From: Peptoniphilus rachelemmaiella
GTDB lineage: Bacteria > Bacillota > Clostridia > Tissierellales > Peptoniphilaceae
DNA: 64,000 bases
Assembly: GCF_943169845.1 (NCBI RefSeq)
Contig: NZ_CALPBW010000003.1
Coordinates: 1-64,000 of the forward strand
Direction of reading: 5' to 3'
The notes beneath the pieces are model-generated. The model searched no databases. It was not told the DNA's origin and was given only the letters and a program-made list of their open reading frames with translations. Below, piece by piece: positions 8,340 through 19,354 of this stretch (positions are counted from its first letter, which is position 1; each line of letters opens with the position of its first letter). A program made the translations under genes and the position numbers.

Positions 8340-8982
8340 TGTACGCCTCCCACTTTTTTACATCCCTATTTGCCTTGTCGATTAAATCCTTTTTGCCGCT
8401 CACTTCCACAGCCCGCACCACGCCTTCGAGGCGGGCCTTTTCTTTTTCCGCCATGGCGAGAAAATCGCCACAGTGAAGAAAATTTTTCCAGGAGAAGGCA
8501 TCCCTTCCGCCGGCTGCGATTTTCATCAGGGGATAAAATTTGCCCCGCTCTTCCACGAGCTCCGCCTCCATGAGGCGAAAGCCCCGGGCGGTGAGAAAAT
8601 CGAAAAGATCTTCCGCCCCCTGCATGGGCTGAACGATGCACCAATCCAAGGCATCCACCACGTCTTTTCCGCGAGACAGTATATCGGCGATCAATTGGCC
8701 CCCCATGCCCATAATAATGGCGCCTTGAATTTCGCCGGGAGCCATGGGGGCGAAGCCGTCGCCTAAGCGGGTCTCGAAACGGCCGTGAAAGGCCCCTGAA
8801 AGAAGCGTAGCCGCTTTGTTTAAGCTCGGGGCGGAAATATCTGTGGCGATGACTTTCTCGGCTCTATTTGCCTCTAAAAGGGCATGGGAGATATAGCCGT
8901 GATCGCAGCCTATATCTCCCACACAGTGAACCGCCGGGGTCATATGAAAGACGGCCTTAAGCCGCTTCGACGATTCAATCAT
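8314..8982 (-). CDS. trmK: tRNA (adenine-22-N1)-methyltransferase
   Basis: 222 residues. TrmK methylates N1 of A22 in bacterial tRNAs using S-adenosylmethionine. The Rossmann methyltransferase signature is clear: [16 protein letters not shown] (SAM-binding loop), [14 protein letters not shown] (acidic end of strand 2), and [16 protein letters not shown]. The C-terminal part is the family's helical domain. The start forms an ATGA overlap with the rpoD stop, so translation is coupled. The order rpoD-trmK-nif3 is the standard Firmicute arrangement. Confidence 0.93.
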   Translation of the reverse strand: MIESSKRLKAVFHMTPAVHCVGDIGCDHGYISHALLEANRAEKVIATDISAPSLNKAATLLSGAFHGRFETRLGDGFAPMAPGEIQGAIIMGMGGQLIADILSRGKDVVDALDWCIVQPMQGAEDLFDFLTARGFRLMEAELVEERGKFYPLMKIAAGGRDAFSWKNFLHCGDFLAMAEKEKARLEGVVRAVEVSGKKDLIDKANRDVKKWEAYIEQCRDHQ

Positions 8983-10094
8983 TCCAAAAAGTCCTTTAAC
9001 TTCTTGCTGCGGCTCGGATGGCGCAGCTTTCTCAATGCCTTGGCTTCGATTTGACGAATCCGCTCACGGGTCACGTCAAATTCCTTGCCCACTTCTTCCA
9101 ACGTGCGGGCGCGGCCGTCTTCCAAGCCGAAGCGCAGGGTGAGCACTTGCTTTTCTCTTTCCGTCAAGGTGGTAAGCACGTCGCCTAATTGTTCCTTTAA
9201 GAGAATAAAGGTGGCCGCCTCTTGAGGAGAGAGGATGTCGTCGTCAGGAATAAAGTCGCCTAAATGGGAATCTTCTTCCTCGCCGATGGGCGTCTCCAAG
9301 CTCACGGGCTCCTGGGCGATCTTTTGAATTTCACGCACTTTGTCTACGGTAATGCCCATTTCCTCGGCGATTTCTTCCGGTTGGGGATCCCGCCCTAAAT
9401 CCTGTACCAATTGCCGTTGGACCCGCACCAATTTATTAATGGTTTCCACCATGTGCACGGGAATGCGAATGGTCCGCGCCTGATCGGCAATGGCCCGGGT
9501 AATGGCTTGGCGAATCCACCAAGTGGCGTAGGTGGAGAATTTGAAGCCTTTTTTGTAATCGAATTTATCGACGGCTTTCATCAGGCCCAAATTGCCCTCT
9601 TGAATTAAATCCAAAAAGCTCATGCCACGGCCCACATAGCGCTTGGCGATGCTGACGACGAGACGCAGATTCGCTTCGGCCAATTCCCGCTTGGCCAACT
9701 CGTCGCCTTCTTCCATGCGCTTGGCAATGGCCACTTCTTCGTCGGGCTCCAAGAGGGGGATTTTCCCGATCTCTTTTAAATACATGCGCACGGGATCGTC
9801 GACGCTGCCGCCCTTCATTTCCGTGGGTTCTTTTTTCTTTTTCGCCGTTACTTTTTGCTTTTTTTCTTCGTCGTCTCTTAAGATTTCCACATCCAGGTCC
9901 TCAAACTCCGCATAGATGTCGTCCATTTCGTCGCTGGATAAATCCACGTCGTCAAGAGCATCGACGACTTCCTTCGCCGTTAAGCTGCCGTGCTTGACGC
10001 CTTTTTTAAACAACTTTTCAATGGCCGGATCTTTTTCCAAAATCTGTTCATCTAATTGATGGAGTTGATCCTTGTGATCCAAGTTTTTCGTCAT
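8979..10094 (-). CDS. rpoD: Primary RNA polymerase sigma factor (sigma-70/SigA)
   Basis: 371 residues, a typical length for Firmicute SigA. Region 1.1 is recognisable at the N-terminus, followed by an acidic/lysine linker (about 60-95). Region 1.2 is [16 protein letters not shown]; region 2 contains [20 protein letters not shown] and [17 protein letters not shown] (-10 recognition and melting). Region 3 follows, and region 4 ends with [20 protein letters not shown] (-35 helix-turn-helix). The start ATG overlaps the dnaG stop (ATGA). The many TTGNNN/TATAAT-type promoters read in this window fit this factor. Confidence 0.97.
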   Translation of the reverse strand: MTKNLDHKDQLHQLDEQILEKDPAIEKLFKKGVKHGSLTAKEVVDALDDVDLSSDEMDDIYAEFEDLDVEILRDDEEKKQKVTAKKKKEPTEMKGGSVDDPVRMYLKEIGKIPLLEPDEEVAIAKRMEEGDELAKRELAEANLRLVVSIAKRYVGRGMSFLDLIQEGNLGLMKAVDKFDYKKGFKFSTYATWWIRQAITRAIADQARTIRIPVHMVETINKLVRVQRQLVQDLGRDPQPEEIAEEMGITVDKVREIQKIAQEPVSLETPIGEEEDSHLGDFIPDDDILSPQEAATFILLKEQLGDVLTTLTEREKQVLTLRFGLEDGRARTLEEVGKEFDVTRERIRQIEAKALRKLRHPSRSKKLKDFLE

Positions 10095-11866
10095 CTATGA
10101 TTCGTCCCCTTTTCTACTTCCTGTAAGCGCCTGTTAATTTCATCGAGTTCATATAATTTTTCAGACAAGTTTTGATTCTCATCCCCTGCCTGAGGCGACT
10201 GTTCCATATGTTCTATATCGTGGAGCAATTTCTGACTGCGAAGCCTGAGCCCTTCGGCGTAAATGCGGTCGATGAGCTCACCGACAATGGCTTCTCCATG
10301 TATTAGATCCATACCCTTTGTGAGGCGATAGAAACGGTCTTTCATCTCCGGATAGTGATCAAAAAATTGGCCCCTGCGTTCCTTCTGAGGAAGGTCTTCC
10401 TTGTAAAGATCCGATACGGTGGTAAACAAGGGGCCCCACGTTTCTCCGGCCACGTATTTCCACTGATCCTTCCCCTCAATGATGGCGAAAAAATCTTTGT
10501 CTTCCAAGCCGTACTGCAAGAGGCTGATCCACAAACTTTCCATGGGATCCGCCGCAGGGGTCTTCGCCGCCTTCTGCGGGCGATTCAAATTGCCCCGACG
10601 CATTTCTCCTTCGAAGGACTCGGGGCGCACCCCGTAGGCTTCGGCAAATTTTTTCGCAAAAACGTCCCGCTCCACCGGGCTTTTCACCTTGGATAATATG
10701 GCGGTGACGCCTTGTAAAAATTCCGAGAGGGAAGCCGCATCCTCCAGGTGATAGTCTTTTTCCAGGTTTTTCACCTGGAATTCGACGGAGGAAAGGCCCC
10801 GGTTCAACTTGCCTTCAAAGGCGATTTTTCCGTAATCGCGAATGTATTCATCGGGGTCTCTTCCCCCTTCCAGCACGACGATTCGCGGTCGAATGTCCTC
10901 CGCAGCCAAAATGTCGATGGCTCGGTTCGTGGCCTTTATCCCGGCATTGTCGCCGTCGTAGCAAATAAAAACCTGTTTGCCGTAGCGCTTAATTACCCGT
11001 GCCTGCTCACGGGTCAGTGAGGTGCCGAGGCTCGCCACGGCATAGCCGATTCCCGCCGCGTGAAGGGAGATGACGTCCATGTAGCCTTCCACCAATAGAA
11101 TCCTGGCGCGGTCGGATACTTTCATGACGCGATTTAATCCGTAGAGCTCCCGGCTCTTTTTGTAGAGCAGGGTGTCCGATGAATTTAGGTATTTCGGCAA
11201 ACTGTCGTCGAGAACCCGGCCGCCGAAGCCCACCACGCGAGATTTTCTGTCGATAATGGGAAAGATCAGGCGATTTCTGAAGCGGTCGTAGTAGTGGTTT
11301 CGCTCCTCGTTAAAGGAGACGAGGTTCGCTTCGAAAAGCTCTTTTTCGTCGTAGCCCTTTTTCTTCATGTGGCCCAGCAATTGATCGCCGCCGGCGGGGG
11401 CAAAGCCCAAGCCGAAAGCCAGAATCATGTCTCTTGCGATGTTGCGATTTTTTAAATAGTTCAGGCAATGGGGATTGCGGCTCAGGATTTCCATGTAGTA
11501 AAGGGCCGCTTCCCGATTCATGGCCACCATGCGGTTGCGCTTTTTTTCCCCTTCCGTGTCTCTGAAAGAGGGCTTTAAGTCGATGTGAAGGTCTTCCGCT
11601 AATTTCTCCACGGCTTCGATAAAGCCTAATCCCTCTTTTTCCATGAGGAATTTAATCACGTCGCCGCCGGCGCCGCAGCCGAAACAGTGGTAGTAGCCCT
11701 TATCCGGTTGCACAGAAAAAGAAGGGGTCTTTTCCGTATGAAAAGGACAAAGACCCATGTAATTTCTTCCTTTTTTCTCAAGCTTGGTGTATCGACCGAT
11801 CCACTCGACAATATCGCTCTCTTCTTTTACCCGGCGAATGATTTCGTCGTCGATGATTAAAGCCAT
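10091..11866 (-). CDS. dnaG: DNA primase
   Basis: 591 residues. It synthesises RNA primers for Okazaki fragments. The N-terminal CHC2 zinc finger is complete ([11 protein letters not shown] with [13 protein letters not shown]-type spacing; here [11 protein letters not shown]). The TOPRIM catalytic core includes [16 protein letters not shown] and [13 protein letters not shown], with the conserved Glu and Asp pair. The C-terminal DnaB-helicase-interacting domain is less conserved. The macromolecular-synthesis pair dnaG-rpoD is intact; rpsU, its third partner in proteobacteria, lies about 12 kb upstream. Confidence 0.97.
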   Translation of the reverse strand: MALIIDDEIIRRVKEESDIVEWIGRYTKLEKKGRNYMGLCPFHTEKTPSFSVQPDKGYYHCFGCGAGGDVIKFLMEKEGLGFIEAVEKLAEDLHIDLKPSFRDTEGEKKRNRMVAMNREAALYYMEILSRNPHCLNYLKNRNIARDMILAFGLGFAPAGGDQLLGHMKKKGYDEKELFEANLVSFNEERNHYYDRFRNRLIFPIIDRKSRVVGFGGRVLDDSLPKYLNSSDTLLYKKSRELYGLNRVMKVSDRARILLVEGYMDVISLHAAGIGYAVASLGTSLTREQARVIKRYGKQVFICYDGDNAGIKATNRAIDILAAEDIRPRIVVLEGGRDPDEYIRDYGKIAFEGKLNRGLSSVEFQVKNLEKDYHLEDAASLSEFLQGVTAILSKVKSPVERDVFAKKFAEAYGVRPESFEGEMRRGNLNRPQKAAKTPAADPMESLWISLLQYGLEDKDFFAIIEGKDQWKYVAGETWGPLFTTVSDLYKEDLPQKERRGQFFDHYPEMKDRFYRLTKGMDLIHGEAIVGELIDRIYAEGLRLRSQKLLHDIEHMEQSPQAGDENQNLSEKLYELDEINRRLQEVEKGTNHR

Positions 11867-11881
11867 ATTGTCACCTGCTTT

Positions 11882-12907
11882 CTACAAACTGTGCCAATCC
11901 TTAGGCACGTAAAGTTCCTTCCACACATTAATGGCGAAGCGATCGGTCATGCCGGCGATGTAGTCGGTGACCATATCTTCCACCGACATGGCGTGGGCTT
12001 TGGAAAACGCCACGTGGGCCGGAGGAATCGCCTCGACCTGCGCCGTGAAATAGCTGTAAAGATCTTTTATGAGTCGCTCCACCTTCCCGTCTTCGCTTTT
12101 CACCGTGGGATTAAAGTAGACCTTCTCAAACATATAGGCCCTGAGATCCAACATGGCGGCGTAAATGGCGGGATCCATGGTGATTTCATCCGAGGATTCG
12201 CTGGCTGAGATCACGCTTTTTACCAGACAGGTAATGCGCTCGGAATGGCTCGCGCCCAAGGTGTCCACAATGTCTTTGGGAATGTCGTCCATGGAAAGGA
12301 CGCCGGCGCGAATGGAATCGTCGATGTCGTGATTTAAATAGGCGATGCGGTCGGCAAATTTAATGATCTGCCCTTCCAAGGTGTGGGCGGGATTGACGGC
12401 CTGCTCTTTGGAGTGGTGCAAGATGCCGTCTCGCACTTCCCAAGTAAGGTTCAAGCCCGGCCGATCGCCTTTGGATTCCAGAAGATCCACCACCCGCAAG
12501 CTGTGGGCAGCGTGATCGAAGCCATTTGGGTGCAATTGATCCAGCACTGCTTCTCCGGAATGGCCGAAGGGCGTGTGGCCCAAGTCGTGGCCCAGGGCGA
12601 TGGCTTCCACCAAATCTTCGTTGAGGCGAAGGCCGCGGGCCATGGTGCGGGCGATCTGCGCCACTTCCAAGGTGTGGGTGAGGCGGGTGCGGTAATGATC
12701 CCCCTCCGGCGCTATAAAGACGTGGGTTTTATGCTTCAGGCGGCGAAAGGCCTTGGAGTGAATGATTCTGTCCCTGTCCCGTTGGAAACAGGTGCGCATA
12801 TCACAATCAGGCTCCGCCATTCTGCGGCCCTTTGAACGGGCGGCGTGTGCGGCTCTTTCGTCTAAAATCGCCGCTTCAACTTTCTCCCATCGTTCTCGTT
12901 GAAGCAT
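11882..12907 (-). CDS. dgt: Deoxyguanosinetriphosphate triphosphohydrolase-like HD protein
   Basis: 341 residues of the dGTPase family, which cleaves dNTPs to nucleoside and triphosphate. The N-terminal signature CDMRTCFQRDRDRIIHSKAFRRLKHKTHVF is near residues 35-64. The HD metal site shows RLTHTLEVAQIA (first His), AIALGHDLGHTPFGHSGE (His-Asp) and NHDIDD (downstream Asp). It probably controls dNTP pools. In many Firmicutes a dgt-like gene sits next to dnaG as here, 15 bp upstream of it. Substrate specificity cannot be read from sequence. Confidence 0.92.
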   Translation of the reverse strand: MLQRERWEKVEAAILDERAAHAARSKGRRMAEPDCDMRTCFQRDRDRIIHSKAFRRLKHKTHVFIAPEGDHYRTRLTHTLEVAQIARTMARGLRLNEDLVEAIALGHDLGHTPFGHSGEAVLDQLHPNGFDHAAHSLRVVDLLESKGDRPGLNLTWEVRDGILHHSKEQAVNPAHTLEGQIIKFADRIAYLNHDIDDSIRAGVLSMDDIPKDIVDTLGASHSERITCLVKSVISASESSDEITMDPAIYAAMLDLRAYMFEKVYFNPTVKSEDGKVERLIKDLYSYFTAQVEAIPPAHVAFSKAHAMSVEDMVTDYIAGMTDRFAINVWKELYVPKDWHSL

Positions 12908-12915
12908 AGGCCCTC

Positions 12916-13749
12916 CTAAAACCGGCTAATCATGTAGTCGTTAATGATTTCCGCCGTCTCTTCAATGGCTTTGTTGGACACGTCGATAATGGTGCAGCCG
13001 ATGTCTTTCATGATCTGCACGGAGTAGTCCACTTCTTCTTTGATGCGGTCTACATTGGCGTACTTCGCCGAAGAGTTTAGCCCCAATGCACGGAGACGCT
13101 CTTCCCGAATGGTATAGAGCTTTTGTGAATTGGCGATAAGGCCGAAGAGCCGGCGCTTATCCTTTTCGTAGACTTCCTTAGGCACGGGCACTTCCGGTAC
13201 CAAGGGCACATTGGCCACTTTGTAAAGCTTGTTGGCCAAATACATGGAGAGGGGCGTCTTCGACGTACGGCTGACGCCGACGAGGACGATGTCCGCTTTC
13301 ATGACGCCGCGGGGATCCTTGCCGTCGTCGTATTGAACGGCAAATTCAATGGCCTCTACTTTTTTAAAGTAGTTTTCGTCCAGGCGGCGGATTAAACCGG
13401 GCTGACGCATGGGCTCGTAGCCTAAGATGGTTTCCAGCTTGTCCATAGGCGGCCCCATAACATCCACCATGGGCAGGTTTAATTCCGCTTCTTTTCGCTT
13501 CATGTAGGCGCGGGTGTCCGTGTCCACATTCGTATAGATGACCAAGGCCCGCTTTTGTGCCGCCGCTTCTTCAAGGAGTGGCTTGACCTGATCCACACTG
13601 TTGGTGTAGGGGTAGCGCTTAATGGCGAAGTCCTTCGTGTCAAATTGTTTCACCGAGGCTTTGGCAATTAATTCCCCGGTTTCACCGATGCTGTCACTAA
13701 TGACATAGACCATCAGTTTTGAGTCGTCGCGTACGGAATCAAGATTCAT
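12916..13749 (-). CDS. yqfL: Pyruvate, phosphate dikinase regulatory protein (DUF299)
   Basis: 277 residues. This bifunctional Ser/Thr kinase and Pi-dependent pyrophosphorylase family switches pyruvate phosphate dikinase (or PEP synthase) off with ADP and on with phosphate. The P-loop-like motif GVSRTSKTPLSMYLA is near residues 159-173, and the N-terminal YVISDSIGETGE signature is intact. It follows ccpN with an 11-nt overlap, as in Bacillus (ccpN-yqfL). That fits control of the pyruvate/PEP node. The dikinase gene itself is not in this window. Confidence 0.93.
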   Translation of the reverse strand: MNLDSVRDDSKLMVYVISDSIGETGELIAKASVKQFDTKDFAIKRYPYTNSVDQVKPLLEEAAAQKRALVIYTNVDTDTRAYMKRKEAELNLPMVDVMGPPMDKLETILGYEPMRQPGLIRRLDENYFKKVEAIEFAVQYDDGKDPRGVMKADIVLVGVSRTSKTPLSMYLANKLYKVANVPLVPEVPVPKEVYEKDKRRLFGLIANSQKLYTIREERLRALGLNSSAKYANVDRIKEEVDYSVQIMKDIGCTIIDVSNKAIEETAEIINDYMISRF

Positions 13750-14362
13750 CGTCTCCCCCTAAATCTACAACTAAGCGGTTAATATTTGTTTTCGTCAGGC
13801 GGCCCACCACTTTCAGCTGCTCATCGCCGACCACTACGGGCAGGGCGTCGATCTCCCATTGATCGATGGCTTGAGCGGCTTTGTAAATGGAATCTTTCGG
13901 GCCGATGGAAATAATATTGGGCATACGGGTCATAATCATGGAAAGAGGCGTCTTCTCCGGATCCACCTGGCCGATGGCCGAGCGAAGCAGGTCTTTTCGC
14001 GACACACAGCCGACGAGAAAGCCGTCCCGAGTGATGAAAATAGTGCCGATGTTTTCGAGAAAGACGGCGCAGATGCCGTCGTAAACGCTGGCTTTTTCGT
14101 CGAGGACCACAGGCACGCTCATGATCTCTTCCACGTGAATGGTGTCGAAGATTTCCCGGACCTTCATATGGGCTGGATCGCCCTTGTAGTAGTAGCCCAC
14201 CTTGGGCCTGGCGTCCAGATAGCCGAGCATGGTGAGCACGCTTAAATCGTTGCGAATGGTGCCTCTGGCCACCGCCAGGATGCCGGCAATGTCGTCGCCG
14301 GTAATGGGCCCTTCCTTTCGAACGATTTGAATGATTTGCTCTTGCCGTTTACTCAGTTTCAC
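13739..14362 (-). CDS. ccpN: CcpN-type repressor with helix-turn-helix and two CBS domains
   Basis: 207 residues from a GTG at 14362, giving VKLSKRQEQIIQIVRK. An AGGTG site lies just upstream, and the longer ATG frame at 14419 would run far into glyS. The N-terminal winged helix (about 1-60: ITGDDIAGILAVARGTIRNDLSVL) is followed by two CBS domains (about 75-135 and 145-205) that likely bind adenine nucleotides. In Bacillus, CcpN represses gluconeogenic genes. The synteny glyQ-glyS-ccpN-yqfL supports the assignment. Operator targets were not identified here. Confidence 0.88.
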   Translation of the reverse strand: MKLSKRQEQIIQIVRKEGPITGDDIAGILAVARGTIRNDLSVLTMLGYLDARPKVGYYYKGDPAHMKVREIFDTIHVEEIMSVPVVLDEKASVYDGICAVFLENIGTIFITRDGFLVGCVSRKDLLRSAIGQVDPEKTPLSMIMTRMPNIISIGPKDSIYKAAQAIDQWEIDALPVVVGDEQLKVVGRLTKTNINRLVVDLGGDDES

Positions 14363-14369
14363 CGGGCAC

Positions 14370-16463
14370 CTACCCTTCGACGATTTGGTTTCCGTTAAAC
14401 TCCCGTTGTACCAAGGCATCGATTCGTTGAATCGTGGCCAGGCGATTGTTTCTCAGGCTTTCGTCTTCCGCCATAATCATGACGCGGTCGAAGTACAGGT
14501 GAATGGCGTCGGTTAAAGAATCCAACAGTTCCAGATAACGGGCATCGTCCCGTTTGCTGTAGGCTTCTTCAAGTGCCGGTTCCACTGCCAGGACCTTGTC
14601 GTAAAGGGCCCGTTCTTCTTCCGTCAAAATGGCTTCATCGATTTTGCCGTCTTTCGATTCGTTTTTCGAAGCGATGTTTTCCACGCGGGTGACGGCTTCG
14701 AGGAAGGATTTCCGATCTCCATCGACGAAGAAGTTTTGCATGGCCTGTGCCTTTTCAAAGACGCGCAGGCTGTCTTCGCCGTCGATGTCGTTTAATGCTT
14801 GAATAATGTCGTAGCGAATGCCGTCACCGTCTAACATGGTGTCGATGCGACCGCGGAAGAATTTCAAAATTTGTTTGCGCACTTCTTCCTTGTCGAAGAC
14901 CAGGCCCATGGAGTCCACAAAGGAGAACAGGGAGGCATCGATGCACTCGCTTAAGCTTAATTCCCAGTGCTTTTCGTTAATCATGCGCAAGATACCGATG
15001 GCCTTTCTGCGAAGGGCAAAGGGGTCTTGGCTGCCGGTGGGCACTTCGCCGATGGCAAAGAGGCCGCAGATGGTGTCGAATTTATCCGCCAAGGACACAA
15101 TGGTCCCGGTGGTGGATTCAGGCAGAGCCGCACCGCTTGCGACGGGCATGTATTGTTCGCGAATGGCGTTGGATACCACGGATTCTTCGCCGTCGAGCTC
15201 GGCGTAAATGCTGCCGATAATGCCTTCAAGCTCCGTAAATTCCTGAACCATATTGGTCATGAGGTCGGCCTTGGAAAGGTGGCAGGCACGTTTGGCCGAT
15301 TCCACGGTTTTTTCGCCGACGGCTAAAATTTCGCCGATGCGGCCCACGAGGTCGGAAATACGCGCCGTCTTGTCCGCCATGGTGCCCAGTTTTTCCTGGA
15401 AGACGATGCCGCCTAATTGGTCCACGTAATCTTCCAAGGGCTTTTCTCTGTCGTTGTCGAAGAAGAAGCGGGCATCTTCCAGGCGGGCTTCCAATACCTT
15501 TTCGTTGCCTTCGGCCACGACATCGGCGTAGTCTTCGTTGCCGTTACGAATGGTGATGAAGTAGGGAAGCAAATCCCCTTCCGGGCTGTATACCGGCGTG
15601 TAGCGCAGGTGCTCGCGCATCGGCGTGGTGATGACCACATCGGGAAGGGAGAGGAATTTTTCCTGAACATTGCCTAATACCGCCGTGGGGTATTCCACGA
15701 TAAAGGTGAGCTCTTCTAAAAGATCGTCGTCTTTACGAATTTCGCCGCCGTTGGATTTGGCCATGTGATTGATTTGATAGAGAATGGATTCTTTTCGCTT
15801 GTCTTGATCCAGAATAACGAAATTTTTCTCCAGGGCCTCTTCGTAGTCGCGCACGTCGTTGATTTCGATGTGGCTGCTACCTAAGAAGCGGTGGCCGCGG
15901 GTCACGTTGGACAGGGCGATGCCTTCTAAATCAAAATCCACGACGTGGTCGTTTAACATGGAGAGAATCCAGCGAATGGGCCGTGCGAAACGTAAATTCT
16001 TTCCGCCCCAGCGCATGTTCTTCGGGAAGGGAATGTGGCGAATGGCATCGGGGATGATTTCCGCGAGAATTACCTCCGCCGCCTCGCCGACTTTGTGGAT
16101 GTGGGCGTAAATGTATTCGTTGCCCTTCAGCTCGCGAACTTCCAAGTCCGCTTCCGTCACATTTTGGCTGCGCATAAAGCCTTCCAAAGGCTTGTTCACG
16201 GAGCCGTCTTCTTTGTAGGCAATTTTCTTCGCCGGGCCCTTGACCCAGTCTTCGATGTCGCCTTGGGCATCATCGATGCCGTGAATCATGAGGCTCAAGC
16301 GGCGGGGCGTCGCGTAGGCGGCGATGTGATCGTAGCCTAAGTTTGCTTCATTCAGCGCCTTTTCTACTAAATCTTTAAATGCGTTTAAGGCATTGCGAAT
16401 GTAGGAAGAGGGCAACTCCTCCACGCCCACTTCGATTAAATAGATATTCTCTTGATTACTCAT
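14370..16463 (-). CDS. glyS: Glycyl-tRNA synthetase beta subunit
   Basis: 697 residues, the usual length. The beta subunit of the alpha2beta2 glycyl-tRNA synthetase carries the tRNA-binding parts. The N-terminal [16 protein letters not shown] signature, the central HD-like region ([19 protein letters not shown]), and the C-terminal DALR-type anticodon-binding domain (about 590-690) are visible. GGGGAGG lies 6 nt before the ATG. It overlaps the end of glyQ by 8 nt, so the two subunits should be made in step. No T-box leader precedes the pair; recO runs directly into glyQ. Confidence 0.97.
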   Translation of the reverse strand: MSNQENIYLIEVGVEELPSSYIRNALNAFKDLVEKALNEANLGYDHIAAYATPRRLSLMIHGIDDAQGDIEDWVKGPAKKIAYKEDGSVNKPLEGFMRSQNVTEADLEVRELKGNEYIYAHIHKVGEAAEVILAEIIPDAIRHIPFPKNMRWGGKNLRFARPIRWILSMLNDHVVDFDLEGIALSNVTRGHRFLGSSHIEINDVRDYEEALEKNFVILDQDKRKESILYQINHMAKSNGGEIRKDDDLLEELTFIVEYPTAVLGNVQEKFLSLPDVVITTPMREHLRYTPVYSPEGDLLPYFITIRNGNEDYADVVAEGNEKVLEARLEDARFFFDNDREKPLEDYVDQLGGIVFQEKLGTMADKTARISDLVGRIGEILAVGEKTVESAKRACHLSKADLMTNMVQEFTELEGIIGSIYAELDGEESVVSNAIREQYMPVASGAALPESTTGTIVSLADKFDTICGLFAIGEVPTGSQDPFALRRKAIGILRMINEKHWELSLSECIDASLFSFVDSMGLVFDKEEVRKQILKFFRGRIDTMLDGDGIRYDIIQALNDIDGEDSLRVFEKAQAMQNFFVDGDRKSFLEAVTRVENIASKNESKDGKIDEAILTEEERALYDKVLAVEPALEEAYSKRDDARYLELLDSLTDAIHLYFDRVMIMAEDESLRNNRLATIQRIDALVQREFNGNQIVEG

Positions 16464-17343
16464 GATCGTCCTCCCCGTTCTTAATAAGTGGGTAGCCCAT
16501 GGCTTCTCGTTGTTGTATATATTTTTGTGCCGTCAAGCGGGCCAAGTTCCGAACCCTGGAAATGTACGAAGCCCGTTGGGAAACGGAAATGGCGCCTCGA
16601 GCGTCCAGAAGATTAAATGTGTGCGAGCACTTCAATACGAAGTCGTAGCCCGGCAAAACCAGATCTAAATCCAAGACGCGGCTCGCTTCTTTTTCGTACA
16701 TATCGAATAATTGCTTGAGCAAGTCAATGTCGGCAACTTCGAAGCTGTATTTGGAGTGTTCGTACTCGGCTTTTTTGAAGATATCGCCGTATTTAATGTG
16801 GCCGTTCCAGTCGATGTCATAGACCGTGTCCACATCTTGCAGGTACATAGCGATCCTCTCCAACCCGTAGGTCAGCTCCGCACTTTCCAAATCGCAGTTA
16901 ATGCCGCCCACTTGTTGGAAGTAAGTAAATTGCGTGATTTCCATGCCGTCGAGCCAGACTTCCCAGCCCAAGCCCCAGGCGCCCAGTGTGGGGGATTCCC
17001 AGTTGTCTTCCACGAAGCGGATGTCGTGTTTTAAGGGATCGATGCCCAAAACTTCCAGACTCTTTAAGTAAAGTTCCTGCACATCTTCCGGCGAGGGTTT
17101 TAAAATGACCTGCAGTTGATGGTGTTGGTAGAGGCGGTTCGGGTTGTCGCCGTAGCGGCCGTCGGCCGGCCGTCTGGAGGGCTCAACGTATACCGTGCGC
17201 CAGGGCTCGGGCCCCAAGGTGCGCATAAAGGTATGGGGGCTCATGGTGCCGGCCCCTTTTTCCGTGTCGTAGGCTTCCAGTACCGTGCAGCCTTGATCGT
17301 TCCAGTACTCTTGTAGTTTCTGTATCATTCCTTGAAAATGCAT
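16456..17343 (-). CDS. glyQ: Glycyl-tRNA synthetase alpha subunit
   Basis: 295 residues, a typical length. It is the catalytic class II subunit that activates glycine with ATP. Signature blocks are [61 protein letters not shown] and the motif [13 protein letters not shown]. It lies 13 bp after recO and overlaps glyS by 8 nt. Confidence 0.97.
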   Translation of the reverse strand: MHFQGMIQKLQEYWNDQGCTVLEAYDTEKGAGTMSPHTFMRTLGPEPWRTVYVEPSRRPADGRYGDNPNRLYQHHQLQVILKPSPEDVQELYLKSLEVLGIDPLKHDIRFVEDNWESPTLGAWGLGWEVWLDGMEITQFTYFQQVGGINCDLESAELTYGLERIAMYLQDVDTVYDIDWNGHIKYGDIFKKAEYEHSKYSFEVADIDLLKQLFDMYEKEASRVLDLDLVLPGYDFVLKCSHTFNLLDARGAISVSQRASYISRVRNLARLTAQKYIQQREAMGYPLIKNGEDDHE

Positions 17344-17356
17344 TTCTTCCTCCCCT

Positions 17357-18067
17357 CTACATCCTCAACTGTAGAGATTGTATGTTGTCCAGTTGTAAAT
17401 TGACCACGGTGTAGACTTTCAGCAAACGATAAATTTTTTCCAAGGTGTTGGGATCCACATTTTCCAAATTTATCTTATCTAAAGAAGTATATAGCAAATG
17501 GCGCAAAGTGTAAATATCCCGCCCGTCCAGAACCTCTCCCCCGGCGGAATCTTCGGCTTCGACGACGCCGCTGTCGGCGAGAAAAACGTAGTGGCCTTCG
17601 CCGGATTCGGGCAGCATGGGCCGGTAGCCCATAAAGCTTAAATACTTAATTAAAAAACCGAGAAACACCGGAAGAGGCGCGTCACTTAAGGCAAGTTCGT
17701 GAAGGGCTTTTCGCACCAAGGAAAAGATCCGCGCCGTTCCCTGGCCTTCCATGCTGCTCTTGTCCACGATTTCCACCAGGGCGGAGGCATAGACCATGTT
17801 GTCGTAATTGTTCCTTAAGCCCATATTTGCCTGGAGGATTTTTCCACTGTTTAAGTAGTAGAAGCTCTTGCCGAGACTCAGGCGATAGCGGCCGAAGGTG
17901 AAGGGCTCGCTTAATGCCACGGTGGCGGAGCGACGGGACTTGGCACCCTTCACCAAGACGGAAAGCTTCCCCGCCTGCTCCGTGTAAAGGCGAATGATCT
18001 TGTCGCTTTCGCCGTAGGCATTAGCGGCGAGGACCACGCCTTGGCACTCAATCCGCTTTGTAGCCAA
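17357..18067 (-). CDS. recO: DNA repair protein RecO
   Basis: 236 residues. RecO loads RecA onto gaps together with RecR. The N-terminal OB fold is clear ([38 protein letters not shown]), followed by the helical domain. The Cys4 zinc finger found in many RecO proteins is absent; the only Cys seen is near the N-terminus. The gene overlaps the end of era by 20 nt, preserving the era-recO order of Firmicutes. Confidence 0.92.
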   Translation of the reverse strand: MATKRIECQGVVLAANAYGESDKIIRLYTEQAGKLSVLVKGAKSRRSATVALSEPFTFGRYRLSLGKSFYYLNSGKILQANMGLRNNYDNMVYASALVEIVDKSSMEGQGTARIFSLVRKALHELALSDAPLPVFLGFLIKYLSFMGYRPMLPESGEGHYVFLADSGVVEAEDSAGGEVLDGRDIYTLRHLLYTSLDKINLENVDPNTLEKIYRLLKVYTVVNLQLDNIQSLQLRM

Positions 18068-18944
18068 AGGCCTTGACCTTCTCGTCTTTTTCCCGCCAGT
18101 TTTTGCTTACCTTGACCCAAAGGCGCAGGTTCACGTGTTCGCCTAGGAAGGCTTCGATTTCTTTTCGCGCCTCCATGCCGATGCGCTTCAGCATCTGACC
18201 GTTTTTGCCGATAATAATGCCTTTGTGGGAATCCCGCTCCACGTAAATGGTGGCCTGGATGTCCATGTGGTCCTTCCCTTCCACTTCCTTCATGGCATCC
18301 ACGGACACGGCCAGGCCGTGGGGCACTTCGTCCCTTAAATAAAAGAGGCCTTTTTCCCGAATCAACTCGGCGACGATAAATTTCTCCGGCTGATCGGTAA
18401 TCATGTCTTCGGGGAAGTATTGGGGGCCTTCCGGCAGATGGTCGAAGATCACGTCCACCAGGTGGTCCACATTTTCGTCGTTTAAGGCGGAGACGGGGAC
18501 GATGTCGTCGAAGCGATTCATGGCGGCAAATTTCGCGATAATGGGAAGCACCTCATCTCTCGGCGCCATATCCACTTTGTTAATGACTAAGATCGCCGGA
18601 ATGTTTCGCCCTTCTTTTTCCATGGCATCGAGAATCATTTGATCCTTCGGGCCAAGGTAATCGCTCATATCCACCACCATAAGGATCACGTCCACCCCTT
18701 CCATGGAGGAGACGCTGGTCTTTAACATGTAGTCGCCTAATTTGTTTTTCGGCGACTGAATCCCCGGCGTGTCGAGAAAAATAATTTGTCCCCGATCGTC
18801 GGTGTGGATCAAGGTGATTTTATTTCTCGTGGTTTGGGCCTTGTTTGAGGTGATGGACAGTTTTTCCTTGAGTATTCTGTTTAAAAGCGTACTTTTTCCC
18901 ACATTGGGGCGTCCCACGACGCTGACAAATCCTGATTTATGCAT
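18048..18944 (-). CDS. era: GTPase Era, 30S subunit maturation
   Basis: 298 residues from the ATG at 18944: AAAGGAG sits 6 nt upstream and the protein then begins MHKSGFVSVVGRPNVGKST as usual. Earlier in-frame starts lie inside cdd. GTPase motifs are GRPNVGKST (G1), DTPG (G3) and NKVD (G4). The C-terminal KH domain carries GIIIGKNGQMLKRIG and binds the 3' end of 16S rRNA. The start overlaps the cdd stop by 8 nt. Confidence 0.96.
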   Translation of the reverse strand: MHKSGFVSVVGRPNVGKSTLLNRILKEKLSITSNKAQTTRNKITLIHTDDRGQIIFLDTPGIQSPKNKLGDYMLKTSVSSMEGVDVILMVVDMSDYLGPKDQMILDAMEKEGRNIPAILVINKVDMAPRDEVLPIIAKFAAMNRFDDIVPVSALNDENVDHLVDVIFDHLPEGPQYFPEDMITDQPEKFIVAELIREKGLFYLRDEVPHGLAVSVDAMKEVEGKDHMDIQATIYVERDSHKGIIIGKNGQMLKRIGMEARKEIEAFLGEHVNLRLWVKVSKNWREKDEKVKAFGYKAD

Positions 18945-19353
18945 GGACATCTCCTTTGACATTTTCCGGCCCAAAGCTGTGGGGCAGGAGTTCGTCCAGT
19001 GTGTGGACGTGGTAATTTTCTTCGTCTTTCGCCACGACGACGGTGGCATTCTTTCCGAATTCACGGAGCACCTGGCGACACACGCCGCAGGGATAGCCCA
19101 TGTCCTCCCCCGCCACTACGGCGATGATTTCCACCGTCTTCGCCCCTTCGCTAATGGCTTTAAAGACGGCCACCCGCTCGGCGCAGACCGTGGGGGTAAA
19201 GGATGCGTTTTCGATATTGCAGCCGGTGTAGATCTTTCCGTCGTCGGCGAGCAGGGCCGCGCCCACGGCGTAGTTCGAGTAGGGCACATAGGCGGATTGT
19301 TGTGCCGCCTTTGCCGCGGCGATTAATTGTTGAATCATGTCTTTTCGGTTCAT
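18937..19353 (-). CDS. cdd: Cytidine deaminase
   Basis: 138 residues from the ATG at 19353. It deaminates cytidine/deoxycytidine to uridine forms for pyrimidine salvage. The zinc site is complete: CAE (in TVCAERVAVFKA) and PCGVCRQVL. The N-terminal YVPYSNYAVGAALL loop is the substrate-binding signature. It begins 1 nt after the dgkA stop and overlaps era by 8 nt, the standard dgkA-cdd-era order. Confidence 0.95.
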   Translation of the reverse strand: MNRKDMIQQLIAAAKAAQQSAYVPYSNYAVGAALLADDGKIYTGCNIENASFTPTVCAERVAVFKAISEGAKTVEIIAVVAGEDMGYPCGVCRQVLREFGKNATVVVAKDEENYHVHTLDELLPHSFGPENVKGDVHA

Positions 19354-19354
19354 T

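Noticed and set aside
17344-17356. T-box leader expected before glyQS
   Set aside because: Only 13 bp separate recO and glyQ, so no leader can fit.
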